Below are positions 38,862-48,925 of a stretch of DNA of 60,038 bases, piece by piece. Source of the DNA: Mammaliicoccus fleurettii (GTDB taxonomy: Bacteria; Bacillota; Bacilli; Staphylococcales; Staphylococcaceae); the NCBI RefSeq assembly GCF_003970575.1, contig NZ_RXWZ01000036.1, positions 1-60,038 on the forward strand, given 5' to 3'. Within the stretch, counting starts at the first letter, position 1. Each line of letters starts with the position of its first letter. The notes under the pieces are model-generated. The model saw only the letters and a list, made by a program, of their open reading frames with translations, was not told where the DNA came from and made no database searches. The translations under genes and the position numbers were made by a program.

Positions 38862-39002
38862 TTAGATGGATTCTTTATGCAATGTATGCGTATTACAAGT
38901 TTTACAAAACTTTTTTAGCTCTAAACGGTTATCTGTATCTTTTTTTGGGACTGTATAATTCCTAGCTCCGCATTTTTCGCAATTTAAAGGGACTTTTCTC
39001 AT
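38862..39002 (-). CDS. rpmG: Ribosomal protein L33
   Basis: A 46-residue L33 ([18 protein letters not shown]...). It keeps two CxxC pairs (CEKC and CKTC), so it is the zinc-binding form. AGGTGATAAG precedes the ATG. First gene of the rpmG-secE-nusG unit, behind a promoter with a perfect -35 box. Staphylococci carry several L33 copies; this is the one linked to secE. Confidence 0.93.
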   Translation of the reverse strand: MRKVPLNCEKCGARNYTVPKKDTDNRLELKKFCKTCNTHTLHKESI

Positions 39003-39033
39003 CTTATCACCTAATTCATTCTAATCCTAGATT

Positions 39034-39063
39034 AATATACAAAACAAAACACCTAATTGTCAA
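39034..39063 (-). promoter_or_regulatory. Sigma-A promoter of rpmG-secE-nusG
   Basis: TTGACA (39063-39058), 18-base spacer, TATATT (39039-39034) on the minus strand. The -35 box lies at the end of sigH. Confidence 0.75.
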
Positions 39064-39667
39064 ACAGAGCTGAATTAATTTCAGCTCTATTGAACTTCTT
39101 TTTTAATCGGTATTGTGCGTTATATATATGTTTCACAGGTACATCGAGTTCTTTTGAGATTTCTTTTTTCGTTCTTCCTTGCAAAGCTAATTTTACTACG
39201 CTTTCTTCCATTTTAGTTAACTTTTTTCGTTCCATTAAATATATTAGTGTACTTTCTGTTAACAGCATCTCTTCAAATGACTGAGCTTTAGTATCATAAA
39301 TACGCTCTACTAAACTATACGCTTCTTTTTTATTTTCATCTATACTGAGCGACTCTGTATGCAGTTTATACTTTTCGCTTTTCATCTTACGTATATAATC
39401 AATCTTAGCATTTTTAATAATAACGTTCACACAATGCACAAAAGAATCATCTTGTTGGCAATCAAAAGTCAGTACTTGTTTATATATTTTATATCTGATA
39501 ACTTGCGCGATATCTTCTTTATCTTCATGAGTTAAACTTAAAGTATTCAACCTTTTAGTAATCTCTTTTTCAAAAACGTTTAACAACTGGCTAAACACTT
39601 CTGTATTCCCTTGTTGTATAGCATGAATCCATTTTAGAAGTTGCTTATCTGTAAATATGTCATTCAT
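39053..39667 (-). CDS. sigH: RNA polymerase sigma factor SigH
   Basis: A 204-residue sigma-70-like factor of the staphylococcal SigH type, equivalent in position to Bacillus sigH. The region-2 DNA/core-binding part includes EDIAQVIRYKIYK and NAKIDYIRKMKSEK; the region-4 helix-turn-helix is GRTKKEISKELDVPVKHIYNAQYRLKKKF. In S. aureus SigH drives competence genes and some prophage functions and is normally barely expressed. The start is ATG 39667, 9 bases after AAGGA; the upstream ATG has no spacing. Low conservation is usual for this family. Confidence 0.85.
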   Translation of the reverse strand: MNDIFTDKQLLKWIHAIQQGNTEVFSQLLNVFEKEITKRLNTLSLTHEDKEDIAQVIRYKIYKQVLTFDCQQDDSFVHCVNVIIKNAKIDYIRKMKSEKYKLHTESLSIDENKKEAYSLVERIYDTKAQSFEEMLLTESTLIYLMERKKLTKMEESVVKLALQGRTKKEISKELDVPVKHIYNAQYRLKKKFNRAEINSALFDN

Positions 39668-39746
39668 GATGTTCATTCCTTATCATAGGTGTTGACCATA
39701 TTTTACAGAGCGCTATACTTTTTAATCAAACTTCAAAAAATAAAGT

Positions 39747-40265
39747 TTATTTGTGATTTCGTCGCCATTTTTCAAATTGTTCTAATACTTCATCTGGTAA
39801 GTCCAACCTGTTTCTAGGTGTTTTTGTTTCTATTTCGGATAACCGCTTCGTAATTACAGATTCTTGGTTAGCAATCGTTGACCACATTTCTCTTGAAGAA
39901 ATTCTATATGCTCCTGAACCAAAAATAGCATGTTGCTCACTCATATCACTTGTTACGACGGTTATATGTGTAATGTGCTTACGATATAGTTCGTATGTTA
40001 ATTTTTCAATGTAGCTGTCCGCAGTTTCTTTACCTTTTGTGTAAACAACTTTTACGCCGTGTTTAATTTCAATAGATTCTGTACCCTCTACTCCATAAGC
40101 ATCAAAAACAACAATCATTTCACCATCATGTTGTGTATTGTAATTAATAAGTGTGATTAACAGTTTATCTCTTGCTTCTTCTAAAGAAACTTGAGCAATT
40201 GAAGATAATTCGTTTGACTGTCCTATTAAATTATAGCCATCGATAATTAAATAGATATCTTTCAT
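39747..40265 (-). CDS. rae1: Ribosome-dependent mRNA endonuclease Rae1 (NYN domain)
   Basis: A 172-residue NYN/PIN-like protein homologous to Bacillus YacP (Rae1), which enters the ribosomal A site and cleaves translated mRNA. Acidic active-site residues appear in IIDGYNLIG, VVFDAYG, and the HITVVTSDMSEQHAIFGSGAYRIS block. Its ATG overlaps the rlmB stop (TAATG), so the two are coupled. Last gene of the cysE-cysS-mrnC-rlmB-rae1 run. Confidence 0.9.
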   Translation of the reverse strand: MKDIYLIIDGYNLIGQSNELSSIAQVSLEEARDKLLITLINYNTQHDGEMIVVFDAYGVEGTESIEIKHGVKVVYTKGKETADSYIEKLTYELYRKHITHITVVTSDMSEQHAIFGSGAYRISSREMWSTIANQESVITKRLSEIETKTPRNRLDLPDEVLEQFEKWRRNHK

Positions 40266-41011
40266 TACGACTGACCTATAGGGTGCCTTTTTCGGTAAAC
40301 TTCATACATTAATAGACTTGCTGCAACTGATGCATTAAGGCTGTTAACATGACCAACCATTGGTAATTTAATATAAAAATCACACTTTTCTTTAACTAAT
40401 CGACTCATGCCTTCACCTTCACTACCAATAACAATCAATAGCGGCATTCCAGCATCCATTTGACGATAATCTGTTGCATTCTGTGCATCCGTACCTGCAA
40501 CCCAATATCCTACTTCTTGAAGACGTTCAATTGTTTGTGGCAAATTCGTAACTCGAATCACTGGAACATGTTGAATAGCTCCAGTTGATGCTTTAGCTAC
40601 AGTTGCATTTAATTGAACTGACCTTCTTTTCGGTATGATAATTCCATCAATACCGATAGCATCAGCAGTTCTCATAATCGATCCTAAATTATGTGGATCT
40701 TCCAAACCATCTAACATTAATAGACAAGGTTGGTGGTCAATATCTTTCGTTTCTGAAATAAAATCTTCCAATTCCTTATAAGGATACGGTGCAATCTGTG
40801 CCGCAATACCTTGATGAGGAACATCTGTTAAATAATCAATTTTTGATTTAGGAACAGTCTGAACAACAATTTTTTCAGATTTTGCAAGTTTTAAAATCTC
40901 ACCGATTTGTTTCTTATTGATGCCTTCTTGAATAAGCACTTTATTAATTGTGTGCCCTGAAGTTATCGCTTCTTTTACTGCATGTCTACCAACAATAACT
41001 GATTCATCCAT
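40265..41011 (-). CDS. rlmB: 23S rRNA (guanosine-2'-O)-methyltransferase RlmB
   Basis: SPOUT/TrmH-family methyltransferase of 248 residues that modifies Gm2251 in 23S rRNA. The N-terminal L30e-like substrate-binding domain is followed by motif 1 [18 protein letters not shown], motif 2 [13 protein letters not shown] and motif 3 [21 protein letters not shown], which form the SAM knot. The start overlaps the mrnC end by 8 bases, with GGGTGAG as ribosome site inside mrnC. Confidence 0.94.
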   Translation of the reverse strand: MDESVIVGRHAVKEAITSGHTINKVLIQEGINKKQIGEILKLAKSEKIVVQTVPKSKIDYLTDVPHQGIAAQIAPYPYKELEDFISETKDIDHQPCLLMLDGLEDPHNLGSIMRTADAIGIDGIIIPKRRSVQLNATVAKASTGAIQHVPVIRVTNLPQTIERLQEVGYWVAGTDAQNATDYRQMDAGMPLLIVIGSEGEGMSRLVKEKCDFYIKLPMVGHVNSLNASVAASLLMYEVYRKRHPIGQS

Positions 41012-41414
41012 TTGTACTCACCCTTTCTTCTGTAATTTCAATCATTTTATTAACTAATTCTTCTAGACGCTCTATTTCATCTATCAAAAACAAATATCCA
41101 ATAACCGCTTCAATTGCCGAACTTTTTCTATAAGTTTGAATGTCGGTATTTTTAGCCTTAGTATGACTTTTCGCATTTCGACCACGTTGTATGATTTCTA
41201 ACTCTTCTTCATTAAAGAATGATTCTCCTATCAATACATTAAGTACATATGCTTGTCCTTTTGCTGAAACATATTGTTTTGACAATTGATGGAGACGATT
41301 CGGCTTGCCTTTAATTTTAAGGATAATATGTTTTCTAACATAAGTGTCTAAAATAGAATCTCCCATATAAGCTAACGATAAAGGATTTAACATTTTCACT
41401 GTTAATTTATCCAC
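41004..41414 (-). CDS. mrnC: Mini-ribonuclease III
   Basis: A 136-residue RNase III catalytic domain without a double-stranded RNA-binding domain. It processes 23S rRNA precursor ends. Catalytic motifs are [14 protein letters not shown] near the N-terminus and [13 protein letters not shown] near residues 97-109 with the second metal-binding Glu. It begins at GTG 41414 with GAGGT upstream and overlaps the cysS end by 8 bases; the cysS-mrnC-rlmB order is conserved. Confidence 0.92.
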   Translation of the reverse strand: MDKLTVKMLNPLSLAYMGDSILDTYVRKHIILKIKGKPNRLHQLSKQYVSAKGQAYVLNVLIGESFFNEEELEIIQRGRNAKSHTKAKNTDIQTYRKSSAIEAVIGYLFLIDEIERLEELVNKMIEITEERVSTNG

Positions 41415-42810
41415 GTTTAAACCTCACACCTTGTGCTGTATCTTCAAGAATAATATTTTGTTCTTTTAAAGCATCTCTAATTTCATCAGCTCTTTGGAAG
41501 TTCTTAGCTTTTCTCGCTTCATTACGTTCTTCGATTAAAGCTTCGATTTCTTCGTCTAGTAGTTCATTTTGCTCTTTACCAACTAAAGGCACGCCTAATA
41601 CATCGCTGAAAATTTGATAAACTTCTTTAAAATATTGAATCGTTTGAGTTGATGTCGTATTTTCTAACAAGTATTTATTCGCCAATTTATTCAAATCATA
41701 CCATGCAGTCATAGCATTAGCAGTGTTGAAATCATCATCCATATATGTTTCAAAATCTTTCAACGTTTGATTGATGCTTTCCATATATTGATTTGTTTCA
41801 TCTTTATCTTGTAGTGCGAATTTTTCTCTGTCTACTAAAGATTTATAACTATTACGAATTCGCTCTAAACCTTTATTCGCTGCTTGAACAAGATCTAAAT
41901 CATAGTTAATTGGACTTCTATAATGTGCACCAACCATAAAGAATCTTAATACATCAGGATCAATTTCTTTAATGATGTCATGAACTAAAATAAAGTTTCC
42001 TAATGATTTACTCATTTTTTCGTTATTTATGTTTACAAATCCATTATGCATCCAATAATTAGCAAACGTCTTATCATTATGTGCTTCAGATTGTGCTATT
42101 TCATTCTCATGATGCGGGAATTGCAAGTCTGTTCCACCAGCATGAATATCAATCGTATCACCTAAATGAACTTGAGCCATTACAGAACATTCTATATGCC
42201 ACCCTGGTCTACCTGCTCCCCATGGACTATCCCATTTAATTTCACCAGGTTTAGCTTGTTTCCATAGCGTGAAATCTAATTCGTCTTCTTTTTGTTCACC
42301 TGTTTCAATTCTTGCACCAACTTTTAAATCATCTATGGATTGATGACTTAACTTACCATATCCATCAAAACGTCGTGTACGATAATATACGTCTCCGCCA
42401 CTTTCATATGCATATCCTTTTTCCACAAGTACATTTATAAAAGCAATGATATCGTCCATATGATCCATAACTCTAGGGTTAGCTGTGCCTCGTTTACAGT
42501 TTAGTGCACCTGTATCTTCATAGAATGCTTCTATAAATCGATCTGCAATTTCAGGTACAGTTTCACCTAATTCATTGGCTGTCTTGATCAACTTATCATC
42601 AACATCAGTGAAGTTAGATACGTATTGAACATCATACCCACGATATTCTAAATATCTTCTTACGACATCAAATGCAACTGTCGCTCTCGCATTTCCAATA
42701 TGAATGTAGTTATAAACAGTTGGGCCACACACATACATTTTTACTTTTCCTTCTTCAATGGGAATAAATTCTTCCTTTTGCCTCGTTAACGTATTATATA
42801 ACGTAATCAT
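41407..42810 (-). CDS. cysS: Cysteinyl-tRNA synthetase
   Basis: Class I synthetase of 467 residues. Zinc-binding Cys is in [19 protein letters not shown] (with the HIGN signature), with further ligands in [10 protein letters not shown] and [11 protein letters not shown]; the KMSKS loop reads [10 protein letters not shown]. The start is ATG 42810 (MITLYN), 7 bases after GGAGAG, inside the cysE end; a longer reading would overlap that site. It is regulated together with cysE by the upstream cysteine T-box. Confidence 0.96.
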   Translation of the reverse strand: MITLYNTLTRQKEEFIPIEEGKVKMYVCGPTVYNYIHIGNARATVAFDVVRRYLEYRGYDVQYVSNFTDVDDKLIKTANELGETVPEIADRFIEAFYEDTGALNCKRGTANPRVMDHMDDIIAFINVLVEKGYAYESGGDVYYRTRRFDGYGKLSHQSIDDLKVGARIETGEQKEDELDFTLWKQAKPGEIKWDSPWGAGRPGWHIECSVMAQVHLGDTIDIHAGGTDLQFPHHENEIAQSEAHNDKTFANYWMHNGFVNINNEKMSKSLGNFILVHDIIKEIDPDVLRFFMVGAHYRSPINYDLDLVQAANKGLERIRNSYKSLVDREKFALQDKDETNQYMESINQTLKDFETYMDDDFNTANAMTAWYDLNKLANKYLLENTTSTQTIQYFKEVYQIFSDVLGVPLVGKEQNELLDEEIEALIEERNEARKAKNFQRADEIRDALKEQNIILEDTAQGVRFKRG

Positions 42811-43435
42811 CAACAATCTCTCCATTCTTCGTCTTTTCAAGTTGACGTTCTAATTCTTTTAATTGTTCGTATATAGGGTCTGGTAACTTCGTATGATTAA
42901 AGTTTTTACCGACTTTCAATCCATCTTGTTTAACGATTCTACCTGGTATACCAACAACTGTTGAGTAATCCGGAACATCTTTCAACACGACTGAGTTCGC
43001 TCCAATGTTCACATTACTTCCTACTTCTATGTTGCCAAGTACTTTTGCTCCTGCAGCAATTAAGACATTATCACCTATATCAGGGTGTCTCTTACCTCGC
43101 TCTTTACCTGTCCCTCCAAGTGTCACACCTTGGTATATCGTCACATTATTTCCAATGTTACATGTTTCACCTATTACAATTCCCATACCATGGTCGATAA
43201 ACAATCTACTACCTATAGTTGCTCCTGGATGAATTTCTACACCAGTAAAAAAACGAGATATTTGCGATATCGATCTTGCAATAAAATACATTTTTTTCTT
43301 AAAAAACCAATTCGCGATTAAATAACTCCATATAGCATGTAGTCCTGAGTAAGTCATAACGATTTCAAATGAAGATCTTGCTGCTGGGTCTTGATCGAAT
43401 ACCATTTGAATATCATCTTTGACTCTTTTAAACAT
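42794..43435 (-). CDS. cysE: Serine O-acetyltransferase
   Basis: First enzyme of cysteine synthesis: transfers acetyl from acetyl-CoA to serine. 213 residues with an N-terminal helical part and a left-handed beta-helix of hexapeptide repeats ([44 protein letters not shown]). The catalytic His/Asp are in IDHGMG. It is the first gene after the T-box, with GAGGGGGG as ribosome site, and shares the mRNA with cysS, linking cysteine supply to its charging. Confidence 0.96.
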   Translation of the reverse strand: MFKRVKDDIQMVFDQDPAARSSFEIVMTYSGLHAIWSYLIANWFFKKKMYFIARSISQISRFFTGVEIHPGATIGSRLFIDHGMGIVIGETCNIGNNVTIYQGVTLGGTGKERGKRHPDIGDNVLIAAGAKVLGNIEVGSNVNIGANSVVLKDVPDYSTVVGIPGRIVKQDGLKVGKNFNHTKLPDPIYEQLKELERQLEKTKNGEIVDDYVI

Positions 43436-43454
43436 TTAAATCCCCCCTCAGATA

Positions 43455-43660
43455 ACAAAAAGGCGCCTCTAACAATAATTGCTAGAGGTGCCTTTTTGCA
43501 CGGTTCCACTCTTTTTAGCATTAGAAAATGCTCACTCATTTAAATATCAATATATTATGCTTGTGTAATAAAGGTGCATTCGATTATATAATGTGGCACA
43601 TTTTCAGCAACCATGTACTCTCTAATTTCACATTATCCAAACTACTTGTCCTTTAAGTCA
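43455..43660 (-). promoter_or_regulatory. T-box riboswitch, cysteine-specific
   Basis: The leader before cysE has the T-box sequence GAGTGGAACCGTGC (minus strand, 43511-43498), the stem I motifs AGAGAG and GGTTGCTGA, and a terminator where CACCTCTAG...TTAGAGGCG is followed by CCTTTTTG (43496-43458). A candidate specifier codon TGC (cysteine) lies in GAATGCACC at 43578-43576. Uncharged tRNA-Cys should stabilise the antiterminator and switch on cysE-cysS. Confidence 0.9.
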
Positions 43661-43665
43661 TTTTT

Positions 43666-43694
43666 ATAATAGATTCTTATTCTAAAAAAATCAA
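43666..43694 (-). promoter_or_regulatory. Sigma-A promoter of the T-box-cysE-cysS operon
   Basis: TTGATT (43694-43689), 17-base spacer, TATTAT (43671-43666) on the minus strand. The -35 box overlaps the gltX stop codon. Confidence 0.8.
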
Positions 43695-45145
43695 ACGAAA
43701 CGTTTTAATCTTGCTAGTACTTTATCTCTACCTAATAATGCAATTGTATTAGGTAACTCTGGGCCATGTGTTTGACCTGAAACAGCAACACGAATCGGCA
43801 TAAATAATTGCTTACCTTTTATTCCTGTTTCTTTTTGTACTGCTTTAATAGATTTTTTTATTTCAGCTGGTTCAAATGGCTCTAAAGTTTCAAGTTGTTT
43901 TGCAAGCTCAGCCATTACAGTTGGTACTTGTTCACCATCTAAGACTTCTTGCGCTTCCTCTGTGAAATCAAGATGTTCTCTGAAGAATAGTTCAGATAAC
44001 GGAACAATTTCACCTGCATAGCTCATTTGTTGTTGATATAAACCTACTAAATCTCTTGCCCAAGTTAATTCAGCTTCTGAAGGACTTTCTGATAACATAC
44101 CAGCTTTAACCATATGTGGAATTGTCATTTCGAATACTGTTTCAGAATCTTTTTCTTTCATGTATTGGTTATTAATCCATTCTAATTTTTTCTTATCAAA
44201 GAATGCAGGTGATTTAGAAAGACGTTTTTCGTCGAATATTTTAATAAATTCTTCTTTAGAGAAGATTTCTTCTTCACCTTCTGGAGACCATCCTAATAAT
44301 CCAATAAAGTTAAAGATTGCTTCAGGTAAATAACCTAAATCTTTATATTGTTCAATAAACTGTAGAATTTGTCCATCACGTTTACTTAATTTTTTGCGGT
44401 CTTCATTAACGATTAACGTCATGTGTGCAAATTTTGGTGGTGCAAAGCCTAACGCTTCATATATCATAAGCTGTTTAGGTGTATTTGAAATATGATCATC
44501 ACCACGAATAACGTGAGAAATTTCCATATAATAATCATCAATTGCAACAGCAAAGTTGTAAGTTGGTATACCATCTTTTTTAACGATTACCCAGTCACCA
44601 ATACCATTTGAGTCAAAAGCAACTTCGCCTTTAACGATATCATCAAATTTGTATTCAGTATTTTGTGGTACTCTGAAACGAATACTTGGTTGTCTGCCTT
44701 CAGCTTCAAATGCTTCTTGTTCTTCTTTAGTTAAATGTGCGTGTTTCCCACCATATCGAGGCATTTCTCCTCTAGCGATTTGTTCTTCACGTTCAGCTTC
44801 TAATTCTTCTGAAGTCATATAACATTTATAAGCTTTATCTTCAGCTAATAGTTGCTCTATCAGTGGTTTATATATGTGCCCGCGTTCTGATTGACGATAT
44901 GGACCGTATCCTCCATCTTTATCAACAGATTCATCCCAACCTAAACCTAACCATTCAAGATTAGAAAATTGTGACGCTTCTCCGTCTTCTAAATTTCTGG
45001 CTATGTCTGTATCTTCAATACGTATAACAAAGTCCCCATCATAATGTTTAGCAAATAAATAGTTAAATAATGCGGTTCTTGCGTTACCGATGTGTAAGTA
45101 ACCAGTCGGACTTGGCGCGTATCTTACTCTTACTTTGTTACTCAT
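43691..45145 (-). CDS. gltX: Glutamyl-tRNA synthetase
   Basis: Class I synthetase of 484 residues that charges tRNA-Glu, and in this group also tRNA-Gln for later amidation. The HIGH-type motif is [21 protein letters not shown] at the N-terminus; the KMSKS-type motif is KLSKRDG near residue 253. AGGAGTGAG is the ribosome site. It follows ispF by 15 bases and is probably last in the radA-yacL-ispD-ispF-gltX group. Confidence 0.96.
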   Translation of the reverse strand: MSNKVRVRYAPSPTGYLHIGNARTALFNYLFAKHYDGDFVIRIEDTDIARNLEDGEASQFSNLEWLGLGWDESVDKDGGYGPYRQSERGHIYKPLIEQLLAEDKAYKCYMTSEELEAEREEQIARGEMPRYGGKHAHLTKEEQEAFEAEGRQPSIRFRVPQNTEYKFDDIVKGEVAFDSNGIGDWVIVKKDGIPTYNFAVAIDDYYMEISHVIRGDDHISNTPKQLMIYEALGFAPPKFAHMTLIVNEDRKKLSKRDGQILQFIEQYKDLGYLPEAIFNFIGLLGWSPEGEEEIFSKEEFIKIFDEKRLSKSPAFFDKKKLEWINNQYMKEKDSETVFEMTIPHMVKAGMLSESPSEAELTWARDLVGLYQQQMSYAGEIVPLSELFFREHLDFTEEAQEVLDGEQVPTVMAELAKQLETLEPFEPAEIKKSIKAVQKETGIKGKQLFMPIRVAVSGQTHGPELPNTIALLGRDKVLARLKRFV

Positions 45146-45160
45146 CGTCTCACTCCTGTT

Positions 45161-45640
45161 TTATTCTTTACTTGTTAATAATACCACAGCTTGCGCTTGT
45201 ATGCCTTCTTCTCTTCCTAGAAATCCTAATTTTTCATTAGTAGTCGCTTTCACATTTACATCTTCAATAGCCACTTCAAATATTGAAGCAATGACATCTC
45301 GCATTCTATCAATGTGGGGTCTAAATTTTGGTTGTTCAGCTATAATTGTAGCATCTACATTTCCAAGTTTATATCCCTTTTTCAAAACTTGTTTATAAGC
45401 TTCTCTTAATAACAACTTTGAATCTGCATTTTTAAATGTTGGATCGGTATCAGGGAACAGTTTACCTATATCACCAAGACTTGCAGCACCGAGAATAGCA
45501 TCCGTAATTGCATGAAGCAATACATCAGCATCACTATGTCCCTTTAATCCATGCGAATGTTCTAATTCAATACCACCTATAATAAGCGGACGTGTTTGGT
45601 CAAATTCATGAACATCGTAACCATAACCTATTCTATACAT
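45161..45640 (-). CDS. ispF: 2-C-methyl-D-erythritol 2,4-cyclodiphosphate synthase
   Basis: A 159-residue MEP-pathway enzyme that cyclises CDP-methylerythritol phosphate. Metal ligands are in GYDVH near residues 6-10 and [18 protein letters not shown] near residues 33-50; [16 protein letters not shown] near the C-terminus is the family signature. The start is ATG 45640, 7 bases after GAGGT, overlapping ispD by 8 bases. S. aureus makes isoprenoids by the mevalonate route and lacks this gene at this place. Confidence 0.95.
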   Translation of the reverse strand: MYRIGYGYDVHEFDQTRPLIIGGIELEHSHGLKGHSDADVLLHAITDAILGAASLGDIGKLFPDTDPTFKNADSKLLLREAYKQVLKKGYKLGNVDATIIAEQPKFRPHIDRMRDVIASIFEVAIEDVNVKATTNEKLGFLGREEGIQAQAVVLLTSKE

Positions 45641-46319
45641 CACAAATACCTCGTCTTTCTAATATTGAATCTGCAATTATCAAGTCTTCGTGAGTTGTAA
45701 TTTTGATATTATCGTAATCACCATTTGTAATATGTACTTTATAACCTGCTCTCTCCACCAATGAAGCATCATCAGTACCTACAAAATCATGTTCTTTAGC
45801 TAAATTATATGCTTTTAAAATGACATGCCTACTGAATGACTGCGGCGTTTGTACTTGCCACAAAGTCGATCGATCATATGTTTCTTCTACAACACCATCG
45901 ATCACTTTCTTTATTGTGTCTTTAGCTTGTACAGCTAAAATAACAGCATTATTTTTTAAAGTTTCTTGATAAAGCTGCTTAACTTTCTCTTGTGTAATAA
46001 ATGGTCGTGCACCATCATGAACCATAACCACTTCTGTATCGATTAACACTTTCAATACTTCATTGATGCTATGCTGTCTTTCTTTACCACCAGGGATAAC
46101 ACCAGCAACTTTATTAAAGTCTTTCAAATGTTCTTCAATTAAATGAACTTCTTCTGGATGTGCGGCGATAAAAATTTGTTCACATTCCTCTATTTCTTGG
46201 AAAACTGAAACCGTTCTTCTAATAATTGTTTCTCCATTGATTTCTAGGAATAATTTATTTATCTCAGCTCCCATTCTTTTACCTTGTCCAGCAGCTGGTA
46301 TAATCGTTGTAAATCCCAA
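45633..46319 (-). CDS. ispD: 2-C-methyl-D-erythritol 4-phosphate cytidylyltransferase
   Basis: A 228-residue nucleotidyltransferase with [12 protein letters not shown] at the N-terminus (CTP-binding), [11 protein letters not shown], and [14 protein letters not shown] near residue 160. It makes CDP-methylerythritol in the MEP pathway. The related ribitol-phosphate cytidylyltransferase TarI is the alternative, but the fused order ispD-ispF settles the role. The start is TTG 46319 with AAGGTG upstream, one base after the yacL stop. Confidence 0.92.
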   Translation of the reverse strand: MGFTTIIPAAGQGKRMGAEINKLFLEINGETIIRRTVSVFQEIEECEQIFIAAHPEEVHLIEEHLKDFNKVAGVIPGGKERQHSINEVLKVLIDTEVVMVHDGARPFITQEKVKQLYQETLKNNAVILAVQAKDTIKKVIDGVVEETYDRSTLWQVQTPQSFSRHVILKAYNLAKEHDFVGTDDASLVERAGYKVHITNGDYDNIKITTHEDLIIADSILERRGICDV

Positions 46320-46320
46320 A

Positions 46321-47379
46321 TTATGACACCTTCTTCGCAAATATGATTCTACCCGAGGAAGTTTGTAATAAACTCATCACTTCTACAGCAATTGTTTTGC
46401 CAATATATTCTCTACCTTTTTCAATGACAACCATTGTGCCATCATCTAAATACCCAACACCTTGATCATCTTCTTTACCGATTTTCGTAATCAATAAATC
46501 GAAGATATCTCCTTGATGTATGACTGGTTTAATAGCTTCAGACAAATCGTTAACATTAAGCACTTTTATACCTTGCACAGCACAGACTTTATTTAAATTA
46601 TAATCTGTTGTAATAATACTAGCTTGATAACGTTTAGCCAAAGTAATTAATAAAGCATCAACATCTTTATGTGTTGAAGTCGGTTCAATAATTGAAATTG
46701 AGAAATCCGTCTCTTTAAGTGCATTTAGAATATCTAATCCACGTTGTCCTTTATCTCGCTTAACACTATCTTTAGCGTCAGCAATTACTTGCAATTCTTC
46801 AATAACGCCTTGTGGAACAAGTATTTCGCCATCTATGAAATGACATTTTACAACATCTAAAATACGACCATCAATAATAGCACTTGTGTCTAAAATTTTT
46901 GCATATCTTGAAGTTGTTTGTCGCGTTAATGAATTTGATATACTTTCTGGAAATAATCGCAGTATCTCTTCACGTTTTTGCAATCCAATCTGAAAACCTA
47001 AATAACATAAAAAAGCAGCAATAATTATTGGTAAAATATGTTTCAAGACTGGTGCACCAATCATTTCTAATATGAATGAAACCATAACCGCAATCATTAA
47101 ACCAATCATGACACCAACAGTAGCGAAAAATATTTCAAGAATACTCCTTTTTAATAAATACTTTTCTCCTTGATCGGCCATGTATACTATTTTGTCTATT
47201 AAAAATCCAAACAATAAGAAAACAGCGACTGCTCCAATTAAGCCATCAATGTATGGATTAGTTAATACTTGTTCAGGTTGAATACTAAACGCATTAATCA
47301 GTTCTGGAATTACCATGATACCAAGTGAGGAACCTATGACTAAGTAACATAATATAATTAATCCCTTTAAAATTTTCAT
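46321..47379 (-). CDS. yacL: PIN/TRAM domain membrane protein YacL
   Basis: A 352-residue protein. Residues 1 to about 140 hold four membrane segments; residues 160-290 form a PIN-type nuclease domain (KILDTSAIIDGRILDV, DVDALLITLAKRYQASIITTDYNLNKV with acidic residues), and the C-terminus is a TRAM RNA-binding domain (GREYIGKTIAVEV). It is conserved next to radA in Firmicutes, but its substrate is not established. AAGGAGGT precedes the ATG. Confidence 0.9.
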   Translation of the reverse strand: MKILKGLIILCYLVIGSSLGIMVIPELINAFSIQPEQVLTNPYIDGLIGAVAVFLLFGFLIDKIVYMADQGEKYLLKRSILEIFFATVGVMIGLMIAVMVSFILEMIGAPVLKHILPIIIAAFLCYLGFQIGLQKREEILRLFPESISNSLTRQTTSRYAKILDTSAIIDGRILDVVKCHFIDGEILVPQGVIEELQVIADAKDSVKRDKGQRGLDILNALKETDFSISIIEPTSTHKDVDALLITLAKRYQASIITTDYNLNKVCAVQGIKVLNVNDLSEAIKPVIHQGDIFDLLITKIGKEDDQGVGYLDDGTMVVIEKGREYIGKTIAVEVMSLLQTSSGRIIFAKKVS

Positions 47380-47401
47380 ACGGTAACCTCCTTATGGTTA
47401 A

Positions 47402-48772
47402 TTATGCATTAAAAGCAATTTTCAATGCTTCTCTTGTAGTTGATACACCAATTACTTCAGTGCCTTCAGGAAATTCTAAACCTTTGATATTATTTTTCGG
47501 TATTATAATGCGTTTAAATCCTAATTTAGCCGCTTCTTGTACCCTTTGATCAATTCTTGCGACTCTTCTCACTTCACCAGTCAAACCGACTTCACCTACG
47601 AAACAATCGTCTCCTTTTGTTGGCTTGTCTTGGAAACTTGATGCTATCGCTATTATAATACTTAAGTCTACTGCAGGCTCACTTAGCTTTACGCCTCCAG
47701 CAATTTTAATATATGCGTCTTGTTGTTGTAATAAAAAATTCTCTTTCTTTTCAAGTACTGCCATTAATAAACTTAATCTATTATGATCTATGCCAGTAGC
47801 CATTCTTCTAGGATTATGAAATGTTGTAGGCGTGACAAGTGCTTGCACCTCAACTAATATAGGTCGCGTACCTTCCATTGTAGCAACAATCGTTGAACCT
47901 GATACGTGTTTCGTTCTTTCTTCTAAAAACATTTCTGAAGGGTTTGTTACTTCATTCAGACCAGTTTGTTTCATTTCAAAAATACCCATTTCGTTTGTTG
48001 AGCCAAAACGGTTTTTAACTGCTCTTAATATACGATATGCATGATGCGTATCACCTTCAAAGTATAAAACTGTATCAACCATATGTTCCAATAATCTTGG
48101 ACCAGCTATTTGTCCATCTTTAGTTACATGTCCAACTATAAATGTTGCGATATTCATCTGTTTAGCAATATGCATTAAATTCTGTGTACATTCTCTAACT
48201 TGAGATACCGAACCTGGCGCTGAAGTTACTTCAGGATGATAAACTGTTTGAATAGAATCAATAATCAATAAGTCTGGTTTTACTTTTTGAACCATACTAT
48301 GTATAATCTCTAAATTCGTTTCAGCATAAACATTTAATTCACCTGAATCTTCTACTAAACGTTCTGCTCTTAATTTAGTCTGTCTTACAGATTCTTCACC
48401 TGACACATATAGTACATTTTTTTGTTGAGATAATGCAGCACTAATTTGTAATAGTAATGTAGATTTCCCAATCCCAGGGTCACCACCTATTAATACAAGC
48501 GAACCTTCTACGACACCTCCACCTAATACACGATTAAATTCATTAATTTTAGTCTTTATTCTAGGTGTGTTTTCTTCTTTAACATCTTTTAATTTTTCTA
48601 TTTTCTGAGCCGGAACATCTGACTTAAATGTATTTTTAGGTCCTTTAGTTTCTTTATGTTCTATAGATTCTTCCATTTGATTCCATGTCCCACAATTTGG
48701 ACATTTCCCCATCCATTTAGGAGATTGATATCCGCAGGCTAAACATTCAAATACTACTTTCTTTTTTGCCAT
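47402..48772 (-). CDS. radA: DNA repair protein RadA/Sms
   Basis: A 456-residue RecA-like branch-migration ATPase of homologous recombination. The zinc finger [18 protein letters not shown] lies near residues 9-26, Walker A is [12 protein letters not shown], the RadA-specific motif is KNRFGS, and the C-terminal part is a Lon-protease-like domain without its own catalytic role. The start is ATG 48772, 8 bases after GGAGG; the long upstream reading is not used. A promoter and the clpC terminator lie in the gap before it, so it need not depend on the CtsR operon. Confidence 0.95.
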   Translation of the reverse strand: MAKKKVVFECLACGYQSPKWMGKCPNCGTWNQMEESIEHKETKGPKNTFKSDVPAQKIEKLKDVKEENTPRIKTKINEFNRVLGGGVVEGSLVLIGGDPGIGKSTLLLQISAALSQQKNVLYVSGEESVRQTKLRAERLVEDSGELNVYAETNLEIIHSMVQKVKPDLLIIDSIQTVYHPEVTSAPGSVSQVRECTQNLMHIAKQMNIATFIVGHVTKDGQIAGPRLLEHMVDTVLYFEGDTHHAYRILRAVKNRFGSTNEMGIFEMKQTGLNEVTNPSEMFLEERTKHVSGSTIVATMEGTRPILVEVQALVTPTTFHNPRRMATGIDHNRLSLLMAVLEKKENFLLQQQDAYIKIAGGVKLSEPAVDLSIIIAIASSFQDKPTKGDDCFVGEVGLTGEVRRVARIDQRVQEAAKLGFKRIIIPKNNIKGLEFPEGTEVIGVSTTREALKIAFNA

Positions 48773-48799
48773 CCATGTTACCTCCGTATTAATTGAATA

Positions 48800-48828
48800 G
48801 TTATATTTTAAACTTGACTGACTGTAAA
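48800..48828 (-). promoter_or_regulatory. radA: Sigma-A promoter of radA
   Basis: TTTACA (48828-48823), 17-base spacer, TATAAC (48805-48800) on the minus strand, between the clpC terminator and radA. Confidence 0.65.
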
Positions 48829-48856
48829 AACAAATTAATATACTTTCAAACAAATT

Positions 48857-48896
48857 TAAAAGTCCGCAAACTATTGATATTAATAGTCTGCGGACT
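48857..48896 (-). terminator. clpC: Terminator of ctsR-mcsA-mcsB-clpC
   Basis: AGTCCGCA.ACTATT (48861-48875) pairs with AATAGT.TGCGGACT (48882-48896) with one mismatch; TTTT follows on the minus strand. Confidence 0.85.
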
Positions 48897-48925
48897 CATT
48901 ATAATATTAAAATTATATTTTAATA

